A stretch of 64,000 nt of DNA from Symbiodinium sp. CCMP2592 (taxonomy: Eukaryota > Sar > Dinophyceae > Suessiales > Symbiodiniaceae), in the NCBI GenBank assembly GCA_905221615.1, contig CAJNDT010000587.1, forward strand, positions 62,001-126,000. Reading direction: 5' to 3'. The translations under genes and the position numbers were made by a program. The notes beneath the pieces are model-generated. The model ran no database searches, was not told where the DNA came from, and worked only from the letters and a program-made list of their open reading frames with translations. Positions 36,801 through 52,100 of this stretch are shown here, piece by piece. How positions within the stretch are numbered: position 1 is the first letter of the stretch; each line of letters starts with the position of its first letter.

Positions 36801-39800
36801 ATAGGGTTTGTGCACATATTCAGTGCAGTCAGAAAGGAATGCTCTTACCAACTGTCCAGAACTCTATGTTCAGGCCCCTGTGAGTCCCTCTAAAGCATGA
36901 ACCTTACCAGCCCATGAACTTTAAACCCTCTTCAGTGGTCCACATAGTAATGTAGTAGTGTATACGTTGACCCTTCGAGCCTATCCCAATGCCAGGGGCA
37001 CCTTACTGGGACCCTGAACCTCAGTCGTCGAGTCAGCCCGGCTCAAAGAAAAGGTTAAAGTTTCCATGATGGTAGTAGGGTTTAGGGTTTAGGGTTTAGG
37101 GTTTAGGGTGTAGGATGATGTTATGTCCAAACAGGTCACAGGTCACCTCAGAACCCTTGGCGATTCAGAAACCTTGAGTTAAGGTACCTGAAGTGCTCAG
37201 GACTACGGGGGCTGGTGTCGAGCTGCTGATCATCAGCAGGAACAGCTTGGGCGAGTCTTGATCCAGCCTCGGCCGGCTGCTTTGCATGTGGGGCTTGGGA
37301 CATAATCTAGCGAGCAACCGTGACCCCAGAATCCTGACCTCTAATGTATGAACTTGATTAAGAAACCCTGGGCCTTTATCAAGGTTTCGGAATCCAACTA
37401 TTTGGGGCTTATAGGGCCAGGGTTTCTTAATCAGGTTCCTACATTACCCAAGAACCTAAACCCTAAACCATCATGCAGCTAGGACCTCAGGAACCTGAGC
37501 GTAAACCCTGAACCACCCTGCGCCCAGGTTCCAAAATTCCTACACCCAAGTGCCTAGTATGGGAGTTTAGAGCTTTAGAGGTTTAGGCTTTTAGGGGTTC
37601 AGGGTTTAATTTCAGGGGTTTAGGGTTTAGGGTTAGGGTTTGGGGGGTGCATGAATTATAGTATGTCTACACAGGCACTGGAAGGGAATCATGATCTTTC
37701 AACTATTCATTCCGTCATCCGTATTCGGTGCTTGGAAGATTTGGAGCCTCAGGTCTGGAGCTTCCAACTTGCGCTAGGGTTTCATGGTCTTTGGGTCGAT
37801 CCTCGGGCTTCCGGTTTAAAGTTTCAAGGGTTTTGGGGGGGTGTTTTGTCTGTAGTGGGCTTCGGGCCTGTAGGCCTTGGGCCCTAAAGCCTAATCCCAA
37901 GCCCTGAACCTTAAACCCTAAACCCAAAGCCCTAAACCTAGCCCAGAACCCTAAACCAGCCTAGGACTTAGGAATTCAAATGTGCGCGTTGGGGCGTTTG
38001 AGGGTCGAAGGCGCCGGCTTCCATGACAGATTAGGGTTTGGGGGGGATTAGGGCTTTAGGCTTTAGAGGCTTAGGGGGACGGGTTTGGCGTTTGTTTAGG
38101 GATTCAGGCGTAGGGTTTAGGCTCTTTTGGGCGTAGGGATTTGCTGGTGGGAGCTTATGATTTCCCGCAGCGTCGCACGAAGAATCTGCAGGCTTTCCGA
38201 GTGAGGCTTATGTAGAGCTGGGTGCTTTCACAGCAACAGGCCGCCCGACCGAAACAACCTAAACTTGCTAATTAGCTGCTGTTCGGACTCTTCCGACTGC
38301 TAAGCGAGACTCTTGCCAAAATGAAGCCTGTATATCAATCGCCCGAGGGCCAAGTGCTGAAAGGGAATTCGGCAGATGAGGCAAATTCAACGGCTCCACT
38401 CCAGGAGCCATCATATCTAAAACGTAATGAATAAAACAAGGGTCACCAGAATTCAACATCCCTGTGGTTTGCAATTGCAGGTACCCCAGTGACATTGTTG
38501 CTTCTTGATGCTATTGGGCCTCTGGGCGATCAAACCCTGAACCTGAATCCTCGACCCTAAGCCAAAATACCACACTCTCTTCCCATTGGTATATTAAGAC
38601 CAACCCTCAACCCGTAAACCCCCCCAAACCCAAAAGCCCGAAACAAAAGGCACCCTAAACCCTCAACCTCTCGCACCCTGTCTCCAAGGGGCATGATGGC
38701 CTGGCCCTCCGGGACGATGACGCTGTCGCCGTCCACAGGCGGCTCGGACTCCAACCAGCCTTTGCCAAGGTGTGTGTGTGTGTGGGTGGGTGTATACATA
38801 TATCTGCAAATAAGAATACGTACATGAACGAATGCACGTATGCGTGGAAAAATGACAGCTTTTGAAATGTCGCAATCCTAAAAACCCCAAACCAACATAC
38901 TTGCTGGCATCGTCTCCTGGAAGCAGTCCAACCTGCATGCAGTGAATAGTCACTATCTCTTTCTAAATTTTTCAACCCTACATAAATATGGTCACACCCC
39001 CCCCATGATCCACCCCAGCCTTCTCCTCAACTACTCCTGCAGTGTCTTCTGGTACAAGATGCGTATTGCAAAAGTTAGAATCTATCGGTATTTACGGTGC
39101 TTTCTGCACTTCATGTACATGTACAGATGCTGCTTTTCGCCTTTTATATCATATACAAACAAGCCAAAACCGAAACCAGATTCTGGTTTTGGATTCTGGT
39201 TCTGCTGCCAAGCTCTTGGTCCACTGCTTCGTATCAGCTCTTGCTGTTCAAGTCAAAACTTGGCCTTCCTCGTTTCAGGCACCAATTTCCCTAAAATCCC
39301 CAAAATCCAGGCATCTATGGAGGCCGTCAGAGTTCAGCTGTATGAATTTTGGGGAAATTGGTGCCTGGCGGTGTTTTCGCATCCGAGGTTGCCAAAACAC
39401 CGCCAGGCACCAATTTCCCCAAAGTTTGTGAGGCTGGAAGTGCCAAAACCTCGCTATGCTCCAATTTCCCCAAAATCCCCAAATTCCCGGCATCTATGAG
39501 GCGTGCCGGGCCATAGTTGCTCAGAGTTTGGGATTTTGGGGGAAATTGGTGCCTGTCGATGTTTTCGCACTTCCGCCTTTGCAAACTTTGGGGAAATTGG
39601 TGCCTGGCAGTGTTTTCGCATCCGAGGTTGCCAAAACACCGCCAGGCACCAATTTCCCCAAAGTTTGTGAGGCTGGAAGTGCCAAAACCTCGCTATGCTC
39701 CAATTTCCCCAAAATCCACAAAATCCCGGCATCTATGAGGCGTGCCGGGCCATAGTTGCCCAGAGTTTGGGGATTTTGGGGAATTTGGTGCCTGTCGATG

Positions 39801-42800
39801 CTTTCGCACTTCCAGCTTTGCAAGCTTTGGGGAAATTGGTGCCTGGCAGTGTTTTCGCACCCGAAGTTGCCCACCTCCCATGATCCACTGTTTGCAAGAA
39901 GCAGGTTCGGGTGGATCATGGGGGGGGGGGGGGGGGCGCGTGAGCATAAATATTATATATATATATATATATATACACATGTCTGTATATATATATATAT
40001 ATACATCATCTAAAGCTTATTTGGGGCACCTAACATAATTGAGGCCGCTAGATTCGGGGCCTGACCCGGAAGCCTCAAACTTTCAAGGCCGGGCAACTGC
40101 GGATGTCACTCCAGCGATCTACATAGCGGAAGATGGCCACTTCCGATGCAGACGGAGTCAGTGCAAAGCCGCGACCTGCGCTTTCAGCGATGCTGGGATC
40201 TACCCGTAGTCTCCATTGTACTTCCAGTTTTTGGCTCAGCCAGTTTTATAAGTAGGATCCTAATTAAACGGTAACTCCAAACAGGAACTACAGGGGAGAC
40301 TATTGGCAGCGTAGAACAGTACTGGACTTTGGAGTAACCAGGGAGAAAAAAGTAAAGACTTTCGTTTCATAATGGTTCCTTTAAGGAGCAGGTACCGCAA
40401 AAAAGTATTCAAGTATGGTACTCCAAACCCAGGAGTAGAGTGTCTTGGGTGCCGGGGTCCGAGTGTCATGAGCAGACTTGTCTGGCAATCTTGACTCAGG
40501 TGGGCGGTTGTCAAAATTAGGGTCCCGTTTGGGGTACCCTAAACATTAGGTGCCGTACTATATTAGGGACCCAAACAGGGACCATAATTTTGACAACCAC
40601 CGGTTTCTTAGCACGATGACGAAAATGACACTGTTGCTCGGCATGATGATTTTCTTGATGGCGATGATGATGATTGTGATGATGATTACGGGGTTGAACG
40701 AGGGTGCGGATAACGGTTGTCCTTGTACTGCCGGTGCTGAGATCATGGTGACGGTGATTTGAACAAAAGTGCGGCGATGCTGAAAACACAAATCCCAAAC
40801 CCTAACTCAAGGCTTTTCCTGGCTCGTTCGCCGCACATTAGAACACAATAATCCAGGCAGCTCGCATTCGAGGCAGATTGGCAAGGAAAAGCCCTGACTA
40901 AAACCCCAAACCCAAATCCCAAACCCTACTTGGAGGTTCATGGTTAGTTATATGTAGGGTTATAAGTCCCTCAATATGGGTTGAAACTATACTTAGCATA
41001 CTTTTTGTCCCACTCATAACTATCCATGAACCTCTAAGTAACCTCAAACCCCAAACACTAAACTCCAAAAACCAAAATGCGCCTGAGAGCCAGAGCTTGG
41101 TCTCAGGGGCTTTGATGCCGTCCTGCCGCTCAGTCGTGGTGCAGCGAATAAAGCCGTCGGAGCTGTTCAGCGGGTCCACCTTCAGGGTCTTGAGGTTTTT
41201 GGGCTTGGAGGCGGATATGTGTCAGAAAATGAAGATTTGGGGTAGGATCATACTGACTCTGGGGCACATGTAGTATCTATATGGATTTGGGGTTCTGGCA
41301 CGTAAGGTAAACCTGAACTTGAAACCTTAATATGTGTGGCATTGAGGATCACGCGCAGCAACCGTTGTGAAACCCGGCATAACAATTGCTTTCGTGAAAG
41401 CGAGGAAAAAGTTGAATCAGGTGTCTACAATAAACCTCAAGCACATCAACCACTCACAACCCCTAAACCAACATTCAGAAACACAATGCCCTACTTCAGC
41501 ACCCCCAGGCATCACCTCACAGGGGTAGGAGTTTAACCAGATCTCCGCCGTCTCGCCGCTTGCGTCGATCGGCAAACCCTCGGCATCCAGCGGCTGCAAT
41601 CCTTGCCCGACCAAGGTAACCTGGCCGTTGAGGTTTTGAGGTTTAGGGCTTAGTGCTTGGGGTTTGGGGTTAATAGGGCTTACGGTTTAGGGATTGGGGT
41701 TAGGGCTTTGTCATGCTTTCTTGTTGGTACGCGTGGACTCTGTGTGTGTGTGTGTTGTTTGGAGATGGTTCGTTTTCCGTCATAATTAATTATATGCCCT
41801 CTGAAACCCTACAAGACCATATCAAACCCTTACAGAACCCTACAACCCTTCAACAGTACCAGTCCCTTAAAGCCGCGGCACCTCAGTGCCTCCTCGCGCA
41901 GAGCCCCGGTCGGGGCTCAGGCGGGACACGATGGGCGTCCTCTCAAGGCCTTGTGCTTCTTTGGGTTCGGCTTCAGGGTTTAGGGTTCAGGGTCTGGCTT
42001 CCGAGTTGAGGGTGTAAAGGGCTTAGAGCTGAGGTTGCGGGGCTTGGCTTCAGGGTTTAGGGTTAGGGGAGTCGTACTGCGCAGGCTGCGAAGTGAAGTG
42101 AGTCCGGGGTTTGAGCTTGCGGTTGTCGGCCTCTAGGCTTGCTCATTGTGGACTGCATGTGCATGCATGCACCGAATATAGTGAGATGCTTCCGATGCGA
42201 CAGCTGGAAGCTGGAGTGATTCATCATTAAGCTAACTCCCCTAAGAGGGTGCTGGTCATTCGCAGGAGAGTTTTGGCTTCGCCTGGCCCTGAACACCCTT
42301 TCACAAGTGCTCAGCTCTTCCGTAGTTCGGACCTTTCAAGATTTCAGGTCAGATCCAAGGATCTAGACTGGAGGGTTTAGGGTTTAGGGTCTACTTAAAA
42401 TTAGTCTCTGTTGTAGCCCCTTTCTTCCTTTCCTAAGTACGAAATTTGCCAAACCAGAACAATACAACTACAATGCAGACTATTGTTGCTCTGTCAGTGT
42501 TACTCTACGGCTCCCACGTGGGCGCCGGGCTTTCTGGGATGGGGGTTTGGAATGTCCCACAAAGGGACTCAAAGCCTTAACCTTAGGTTTAGGGTTGTGC
42601 ACTGCCCCCAATACAGTAAAAGTCGATAAAAGGGCTGCTATTGAAATTGAGGTCCTAACATACCTATAGTATGAAATATGATTCAACAGTTGCTGAGTGG
42701 GGGCCGTACCCAGACTATAGGAGTTCGGCATTCAAAGTTCAAATCCTTGAGGCTCAGGCCTTACCTTCTGTGGGCGCACAGTTTCTGCGGCTGAGAGAAT

Positions 42801-45800
42801 ACAGCACCGCGGGGGGGCCTTGAGAATTAGACTGGGGATAAAAGGAAAATCACATGCCAAATCTTCAAAACGCACAGCGCGCCCTAAATTATGAAAGCCC
42901 TGACACCTCTGAGCCCCACTCTAGGGCTTGAGTTTAGGGTCTGGGGCTCAGGGTTTAGGGTTGATGGGGCTGTAGGGTGCAGGGCTATGGGTTTATTGTC
43001 GAGTTTAGGGCTCAGACCCTGAGACATGTTTAGCGTTCCTGATTATCATGGTTTCCTCATAAACATCCTTTACAAATTGTGTGTGCTTTGAGGTTCATGG
43101 AGGGCTTCTGAAAATAATGGCTGACTTCAATGACTAGTTTAAACAGTTTGCATTCAGGCGAAAGGTGTGCTATGATCGGAGCAAGGTGACGGGTAGACAG
43201 ACAAGAGCTCAGGAAGTAGGGTGAAGGGTTTTTCGCGTAGACCTTAGCGACTGCTTGTAATGTGATGTCCTTCTCGTGGCCATCTCGTTGTGTCCTCAAA
43301 TAATTACTGGGTTCTAACCACAAAAAAAGGGTCATTCAAGACGAGGTACTGCATTGCAAGGCCGTGGTAGGGTTGGACAAGGGCTCTGCCTTGCCTATAG
43401 TTTTCAATGTGAGTCGTTGTTGACTAATTAAGCAACTTTACTTTTGGTCTCCCATAAGCGAACACCCTGCCTAGACCCGGCCATGTAGTACCTTCTTTTG
43501 GATGACGCATTGATGGACCGTGATGGTAAGGCCTTACGGAAATAGACAGCGTACACCAAGGGACCATAATCTATACAGGGTCTAGGTAGGATTAAATATA
43601 GTGAAGTTAAAGCTCTTCTGTCCCAGGTGCTGTAGGAGAGCTGCGCCGGGGTCCATGCAGAGCCTCCACCTGCCGAAGCCAGCGGATGCGACACGCCCTC
43701 GACCTGTCAGCAGGGGTTTAGGGGTTCAGGGTTTAGGGTTTAGGGGTTTTAGGGGTTTAGGGTTTTTTGGGGTTTTAGGGTTTTAAGGCCCCCTCGACCT
43801 GCCAGGAGGGAGTCATCAGTTTTACACAGAGGCCTCAAGGGCATGAAGAGGGGTTTGGGGTGGGTTAACATAACCATGAAAATAAACTTAAACATATGTA
43901 TAAGCAGAACCATTATGAAACATACATAGCGGTATAAAAATGTATGTGTATATATATATATATATATGTGTGAATGATTAGAGAACCTGATGAAACTCTA
44001 AGTCTCTGGAGGAAAGGTTCCGGGCTTAGGTGGGCTTAGGTGAGCTGTGCGCTAGTTTGCAAGCCGGCTGTGTAAGGGGCTGGAAACCGCCACTGGTCTG
44101 TGGGCGTGGTACAAAGTACCACACTCACACACCCCTGAAGTCTCGCCATGCAACCTCAACAACCCCAGTTGAAATTTCGATCAAACATATCCCTGTCTCG
44201 CATCAAGCTGAAGCAGCCATACGATCGTGCGAAATGTGTTGCGCCAGCCTTTCAATGCACAAAACGGCCCAAAGGATTGCGGTTTGCGCTTAAAGTGTGA
44301 CGGCACGGCAGTGCTGGTACTGTCGGGCACCATGGTCTGAAGCTGCGGGTGTCGACAGCGTGCGGATGTCTCTTCGAGAGGAGCGAGCACGCGTACAAAG
44401 AGCACGAATTAGACACGATCTGAAGCTGTACAGCAAACCATATACATCATCAATCCAAGCCCTGACCACCTAAAGACTCCAAACCACTTATATATTCTGT
44501 ATCTATACATATATATATATATATATATATAGGGAGAGCTTGTAGTGTAACCTCAATGCCAGTAACATCAACAGGTGCGCAGGATTTCTATTCCGGGTAT
44601 CTTGGGGGTTCTAAACCCTCAATACTTACCTTTGGCTAGTAGGGAATGGAAGAATGGTAGTAATAGAGTTATAATTGTACCCCATTCCTCCATTCCCTAC
44701 TAGCCCAAGGTAAGAACAGTGCACCTTGACCAAAAAGCCCCACAAGCCTAACTTGGTTTGCGGTTTCAGGACTCCGAGTTTGATGCTCAGGACTTATCAA
44801 TACTGTTGACGGGAACTGGGATTTCGGCAGCATCCAGGAGACGGTGAGACTGAAGTTAGGGTTTAGGGTTGAGGGAGGCCCCAACCCTCAGCCCCACTGC
44901 ACACCCGAACCCTGAAACCGTAAAACCGCTCAAATGGACCTGATTCCTGGTATGGGATCCCTGTCAGGCTCCTTATGGCAAAAGTTTATCAATCATGTGC
45001 TCTTGTGAAGGGCTAAGGTTCATGGTTTAGGGGTGGGGGATCAGGTTTAGGTTTAGTTTGTAAACTCAGTTTCTAGGCCTAAGAGTAACCTAGGAATAAA
45101 AAGGGTGCCCTTTTTGATTCAAAGGGCGCTATAAGGGAACCTGAACCCTAAAAAAGGGAAAAAGGGCCTACTCTGGGTCCTAGGTTTTGCAAGCACACAG
45201 TGACGGCCTCGATGGGGCAGGCACTTGGCCTACCGGTGTTGACGAGTATGCCTGCGCCCGCGGCTTGCTTCGTCAAGAATTGCTCAAAGCCCAGGGGTTT
45301 TAGCTCAAGGTGCTCTCTGAACCGATAAACCGTTCAAGGGCCGGCACCGATGAAGGTTGAGGAAGTTCTCACGACCGTTGGATTGATATGTAAAACAGGA
45401 AGATGCCAACGGGTGAAATAGGCAGCTTCTTAGGGTATGATCGCGGTAGCTTCGTTGTTATAACCAAGATCGCTAAGAAGCTTATCGTAAACTGTTGCGG
45501 CTAGAACCCCAAACTGAAATACTACAAGCCAGAGAGCTACTACATGGGGGAGACTTAAGTCAGACCAGTCCGTGTGAAGTCACATCATCCTCGTAAACGC
45601 TGTGGCGGGCCGAAGTCACTAAACCCAAAGGGTCTCAGGTACTGTTATGGGGGATACTTCCCCAAATCATAATAAAAATTCCTAATATAGAATCCTTACA
45701 TTCTACTATATCGGTACATAGGACCCTTTGGGAAACCAAACTGCAGAAGGGCTGAGAGGCCAGGGATCCCCGACGGAAACATAAAACAAGGGCACAACGC

Positions 45801-46087
45801 CGCAACCTTCCATCTCTTTGGGCTTACCTCAACCCGGCTTAGAGGCTTGGGTTTTAGGGATTTAGGGGTGTTAGGCGTTTAGGATTTTAGGGATTAGGGT
45901 TTTTCCTAAATCGCTTGATCCCGGAAACCCAAGGCAAGAATGCCTAGATCCCCTATCCCCCTATGTCCATATATTATGCCATATGGGTGGCTGTCAAATT
46001 TATGGTCCCTTTTTGGGTCCTTATATACTATAATACGGCGCCGATGATTGAGGGTACCCGAAAAGGGACCATAATTTTGACAACTAC

Positions 46088-46122
<35 letters not shown>

Positions 46123-49100
46123 AATATGTGTGTGTGTGTATATATATATATGTTGAACGCTGAATCTTTCCCAGCCCCACACTGTAGCATATTTTGTCAC
46201 TAGCCTATCTTGCATTTGAGAAACAGTAGGGTTTAGGGATTAGGGTTTAAAGTCGGAGCCGCAAAATAAGGCACTGCAGTCACCAGCGCAAGATCCAGGT
46301 CAACTGGCTATATTATATCTGGAGAGACCTCAGACCCTTCTGTAGGGGTTTGGAATCAGAAGTGGACTGTTGCCTATAGTCCCTATGTACTCATAGTCTA
46401 GATCCCCCCGGAACCCTTTTCTGGTTGAGGTCCTGAACCTATACCCTTGTAGTAGCCATTCTAGCACCCTTTAGACAGGAACTCCATTCCAAGTATCACT
46501 AAGGCCGCTATGCCGAAACCCTGAGAAATCGCCACCAGAACTTGCATAGACCCATGTCTAGGCACCCTATTCTAGTCATTAAAGGGGACCCCATCATAGA
46601 ACCCTTTAAGGGCTCCTGAAAGCCTTCCTTTGAGGGTACTATACGCACCCATAGGCTCCATCCATAGCAATTCATTTTGGGGGCTCATATCTAGAATCCT
46701 ATAAGGTAATCCCAAAAAGCAACTACTATGGAGCCACTGGCTTCAAGATTACAGAGCAGGGCCTCGGAAACGCACTCCGCGCATGAGCTCACCGGTGGAG
46801 GAGCAGGCGTCGGGGAGGATGCGCACCCGGAAGGCTTGCCCTGCATTCAAAAGATTCCTAAGGGTTTAGGGGTTGTTTATAAGGTATTTTGGAGTTTATG
46901 GTTTCAGGGTTTCAGGATTTCCGACCCAGGGTTTGTCAGCTAGGGCTTCGGGTTCACACTTTTGGGTTTATTGTTTTCAGCCTAGGCCTAAGCTCTTTCC
47001 ACCTGCAGATTCCTGTGCTACAGTCACAAAGCCCAGAGGCCTTTAGGGGTTTATGGTGTAGGGTTATGGCGGTTATGGCAGAAAACACCGCATTTCTCGA
47101 GCCCAGGAAGCCTCCCATAAACAGACACTCTCCCCCAAGCCATAATCCCTAAACCCGTAGAGAATGAAGTGCTCCTCAGCACAGGATGTCGTCCTATTAG
47201 CGACTGGTATATGATCCATTTAGCTTCAAACGATTCTGAAGTCAGTGTGCCTTTCGACTCTTCCTACAGCTTCATACCAAGCCCCAGCCGCCCAGACCTT
47301 GCACCCCAAACACCTTGACCTAAACGCGAAAATCCTAAACGTTGCCCAAACACTCCCAAAACAGGCAATCAGCAACGAAAGCCATTTCTGCTCTTGCAAA
47401 GCCGGGTCCGGCCTACTGCCGTGCCATTGGGTCCCGATCCCGACACGGTGTAGGAGGTCCAGCCTCTCTTGTGGTGATTTTGGGTGCAACAGGCAGGGGT
47501 TAGGGTTCAGGGCTTAGTAAAGGCGTAAGATTTCGGGCCTGGGGTTTAGGGTTTAGAGGATCAAAGAACTGGTGATTCTTGTGATGGTTGTGGTATGCTG
47601 ATGTTACCATCAGGATGAACATCCTGAAGAAGCAAAGAGCCCGACCCAGTGCGAACAGTGGGCACTGCAGGTGATCGACCACTGCTTCCTTGTGCTCCAA
47701 CCAAACACAACTCAAGAGGCCATGGTTTACGTCTGGGTGTTGAGGTGTGATATCGGCGGCAGGGTCCTTGTGGCAGTAATGCCCGTAGTGTGAAGAGTCA
47801 AATTGGTATATTATAGTATATTATGGTATAATATATAAGTATATTCTAGTCTACATTATTCTATAGTGTATATAATGGTACATGCCATAGTAAATTATGG
47901 TAAGTTTTCGTAAGTTAACATAGTCATACTGCTGATGGACAAATCCTGCCTTACGCATTATAAGGAATATACCATAGTTCCCATAGTTTTAAGTTTAGGG
48001 CCATGCAGGATTTTGTCCATCAGCAGTAGTGGTAATGGTTGTTGCACTGGGCCGCTTTGGGCCGAGGTTGGGTCGTACTTCAGAGAAAGAGTAGCTTCCC
48101 CTAAGGGTCCATGTACCCAAATAGGGATCCTTTAAGGGCTCCTTTAAGGGATACTGGGTTCTATAAGGGCTCTGTAGGGTTTAGGGTTTAAGGGTCCATG
48201 TACCCAAATAGTCTATATTTGGCCTTAAAGTAATCCCTTTCTAGGTACTTTGGGGCCAAAGTATGTAATATTTGGGTAAGGGTTCGTTTATGACTGATGT
48301 ACAGCTCCGTGAATCCTAAACTCGAATCCTTAACCCCATTCCTCGGAGCCTGCAATAACGAACTCGCCCTAGATCCAACTTGAAGCAGTAGACCACTGAT
48401 AACTGAGTTAGAACCCCGTCTGTGTGGGGCTTCGCGGCGTAGGTTCGAGCTACGTTGCTCCCCAACATCAGTACGTCTGGTTTAGGGCTTAGTTAGGCTT
48501 TAGTGTTCAGGGTTATAGGGCTGTGGGCTTAAACCATAAGGGATTGGGGATACACCTGATAAAACCCTTGTATACTCAAACAGACTCCTTATTACACCCG
48601 GTAAGCAAGCGTGTAACCCCCCCCCCTGACATCCCTTCAGCGCAGACATAGCCCGATTGTACATGTACTTTCCTATGGTACATTACGCATACCACAGTAT
48701 ATTATAGTCATACTAGGCTGATCAGCAACCCACTGGGAGAAAGTATATACTTGATTGGGCTTCTTATTTTATAGTAGGAACCAGAAACCTGTAAGTAAAG
48801 AAGTGTACCACTGAACAGCCTGGTATAGCATGTATCGTATACCAAATGAAACTATAGTATCAAAGGGGAAAAGGAGGGACCCGTTAATAAGGACCCCTAG
48901 GTCATATACCCTTAATATAGCCATTATATACCCATTATATAGCCCATTATAGGGTAGGGGTCCCCATGAAGGGTCCCTCCTAATCCCCTTTGATAGTAGG
49001 TTGCAGTGAACAACTCCAGCCCACCTTGGGCGATCGTCGCTCCTGTGTCCATGGTCTCTGTCACGCTGGCGATCTCCTGTGCCGTTTAGGGGTTTTGGGG

Positions 49101-52100
49101 TTTAGGGTTTAGGGGTTTAAGGGTTTTTTTAAGCTTTGGGGTTTAGGGTTTATAGGGGTTTAGGGGTTTAGGGTTTATAAGGGTTTTGGGGTTTAGGGGT
49201 TTTTGAGGGTTTAGGGTTTAGGGTTTTGGGGTTTAGGGGTGAAGGTTCAAGGATCCTGTGGCCTTGCAAACTCTGCGCCCTAACTCCATCCTTCAACTGC
49301 CGGACCCCAAAAAGTTCAAACCTTCCAAATTTGAGCTCATGTCTAAGGCCAAAAGGGTTTTAAAAGTTCCCCCCCCCTTCACTTGCTAAGCTACTAAAAC
49401 CCACACCAAGGCCATAAACTCCCGAACTCTGCACAGTCTCAAAACCGTGAGGCGAAGCCCCTGCCCTGACAAGCCTGCGAAAGTGTAGTGTTTCTGAGCA
49501 TTTAAGGGAACAGCAGAATCTAGTTTAAAGGTATCATAGTACCCCCAAAAGGTCAAAGGTTAGATTTTTTATAATTACCGAAGATTACCTGGGCTGATAA
49601 TGGCTCCTTTAAGCAACAGGTCCAGAAACAAAATAGTAAAGTATGATACCTCAGAACCCAGTTACCCGCACTTCAGGGATCCTCCCAGGTCAAATTCCCG
49701 GAGAAGCTGCGCACTTCGAAGACCGTGTCGCGAACCTTCTCACGCCTCTCGGTTAGTGCCGCTGAGGGTTTAGGGTTGGGCTCAGCGTTTAGGGGCCGGG
49801 GTATTTTGCTGTATGACATGCAGGGATAGGTAAATGCATGGACAAGCATCTGTGAATGAACAAACGAACACCTGAAAAGGTAAATCCACACTCAAACCAG
49901 ACAGTAGACAAATTATAAAGTGAACAAATGAATACATAATAGATGAACATACATACATCTATACGTATAAGTACATAAATAGATATACGCAAATCTATAT
50001 ATATATATATACATATATACATACATACATACCTACATATGTAGGTAAATACATCGCTGTGTACAAGGTTATATATGTACATACACATGCCCGTGTGTAT
50101 GTTTTGTCGTCTTGGTGGCTTTCGGCTTTGGGGCTTCGCGCTCTTGGGCCTCAGGAGCAGGGTGATCTGTTTAGGGTTTAGGGTTTAGGGTATAGAAATC
50201 CCACCGATTCCCCGGGGGCATGTTTTGTGACTTGGTACACTTCTAGACTGGTACCGATTTAGGGATTAGGGTTTAGGTTCTAGGGGGCGCTGGAAAACGG
50301 ATTTAATCTCAAGCGGCATGAGTATCTGCATGTTGCAAAGTTGAAACCCAAAGGTGCGGGAGAAACTGCATGCGCAGGGAGTATTGGAAGGCTCTGACAA
50401 ACAGCACTGCATGATACAAGCTAGCACAGAGAACACCAGAGAGCTCTGAGGATACTGGTGTTCCAACTTTCTTTCTGGCTTCCAGGCTAATGGAAGCTGA
50501 GCTGCTCTGCGGTATCATTTCTCTCTCAGAAGCCTGTGTCTTACCTCACCCTAAACCCTAGACCCTAACCAACCCCAAAGCAGCCACATGAAACCTGAAC
50601 CCTTGACCAAAGACTGCCGCAGAACCCACACAATCACATCAAATCCTAAACCCTACATCTGAAATCCCAAACCCTGCGCCTACATACTCTCAAAGTAAGT
50701 TAAGTCCCACACCTCAAGACCACATATCATACCCTGGACTCTGAACAACCCTTCACTGGGTTCTTGCTAAGGAATTTAACTTAAGTTGCCCCAATAAGTG
50801 AACCATACTATTTACCAAAGGTTCTTGATATGGCAACTCAAATTATGCAACTAAATTCCTTAAGATTCTTGTTATGGTAACTCAAACTGACTGAATTCCT
50901 TAACTACAACCCTTCACCTGGATCCCCAGGACATGGCAGGGAGAGCCTGTACGGGTCTGTAGGAGGGAAGAACTCCACCGACGTAATGATCGCTTCTTTG
51001 CCTGGGTTTTGTGCTTTGGGCTCAGGTTCAGAGTTTAAGGTTCAGGGTTTACGGTTTAAGGTTTAGGGTTTAAGGCTTGGGAGATTTTCAACCTGTGCCC
51101 TACCTTCACCCACAATAGTAATGCCTGATCATCAAACCCAATGAAGAAAGACTGCATACGGACTAGACAGTCAAGCAGGCTGATTCAAGGATATGCCACA
51201 TCAACCCACATGCAGATGAGCAGGTGGACTTAGCACGCACCTTTTGCAGGAGGACAGGTCAGGAGAAATGCGAGCCACAGGTGAGCTCTTAGACCCGCTG
51301 TAGGGTTTAGAGTTGGGGGATGAGGGTCCCCAAAAACCCGAGTTTCAGGGGCACTACGGTTGATGATATAAATCCTGCATGACCCATAATAAGGAATATA
51401 CCATAATTCCTATAGTTTAGAGTCCTTAAGGTAATGCAGGATTTATATCATCAACCGTACCAGGAAAATTTGTCAAGGAGCCTTGGGCCTGCAGAACTGT
51501 GAGCCCAGGGTCTTTTGGGTTCAGGTCGGGTTAGACCCAGAAACACTGAAATCCTACATCCTGCTCTCAACAGGCTCAAACCCAATGCCGTAAACCCTGA
51601 ACCACTAAATCCTAAAGCCCTAAACCCTAAAACCCCAAATTCTAAAAACCTTGATCCTTGAAACCCTAAAGCCCTGAAGCCTAACATCCTAACCTCTGAA
51701 AAACCCGATAGCTGCGAGTTACTCGGTGGCAGCTCAAAGCCAAACCAGCAGCCATGACGCCTCCCCACCGAGGAGAGGTCCTTGGCCATCGAAGACATGT
51801 ACTATAGTAATGACCTGGAGGTCCATGTACCCATACAGTTGACACTTAGGCACCAAAGTAATCCCTATACAGGTACCGTAGGGCCCAAGTTACATGAGTG
51901 CATGGACCCTGGGGTGAGGATTACATATGGGTACTACAAGTATGAGGGGTACCATAAGGACTATGGATACTACCAGGCTTACTACAACGATTGTGGATAC
52001 TATAAGGGTTGCTATGTGCTAATTAGATTGCGGGTGTAGTGTTTGTATATTTAAGTATAAACATATGTATGAGCATGTATAAATACTTATGTAGTAAAAC

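Noticed and set aside
38942-39499. 185-codon plus ORF and several overlapping ORFs to 40038
   Set aside because: They lie in the Mutator-like element and its palindromic tandem array; every frame of the repeat is open.
48260-48860. Possible gene between MITE-C and MITE-S
   Set aside because: Frames are broken and no codon-biased island was found; AGTATA-type repeats near 48660-48720.
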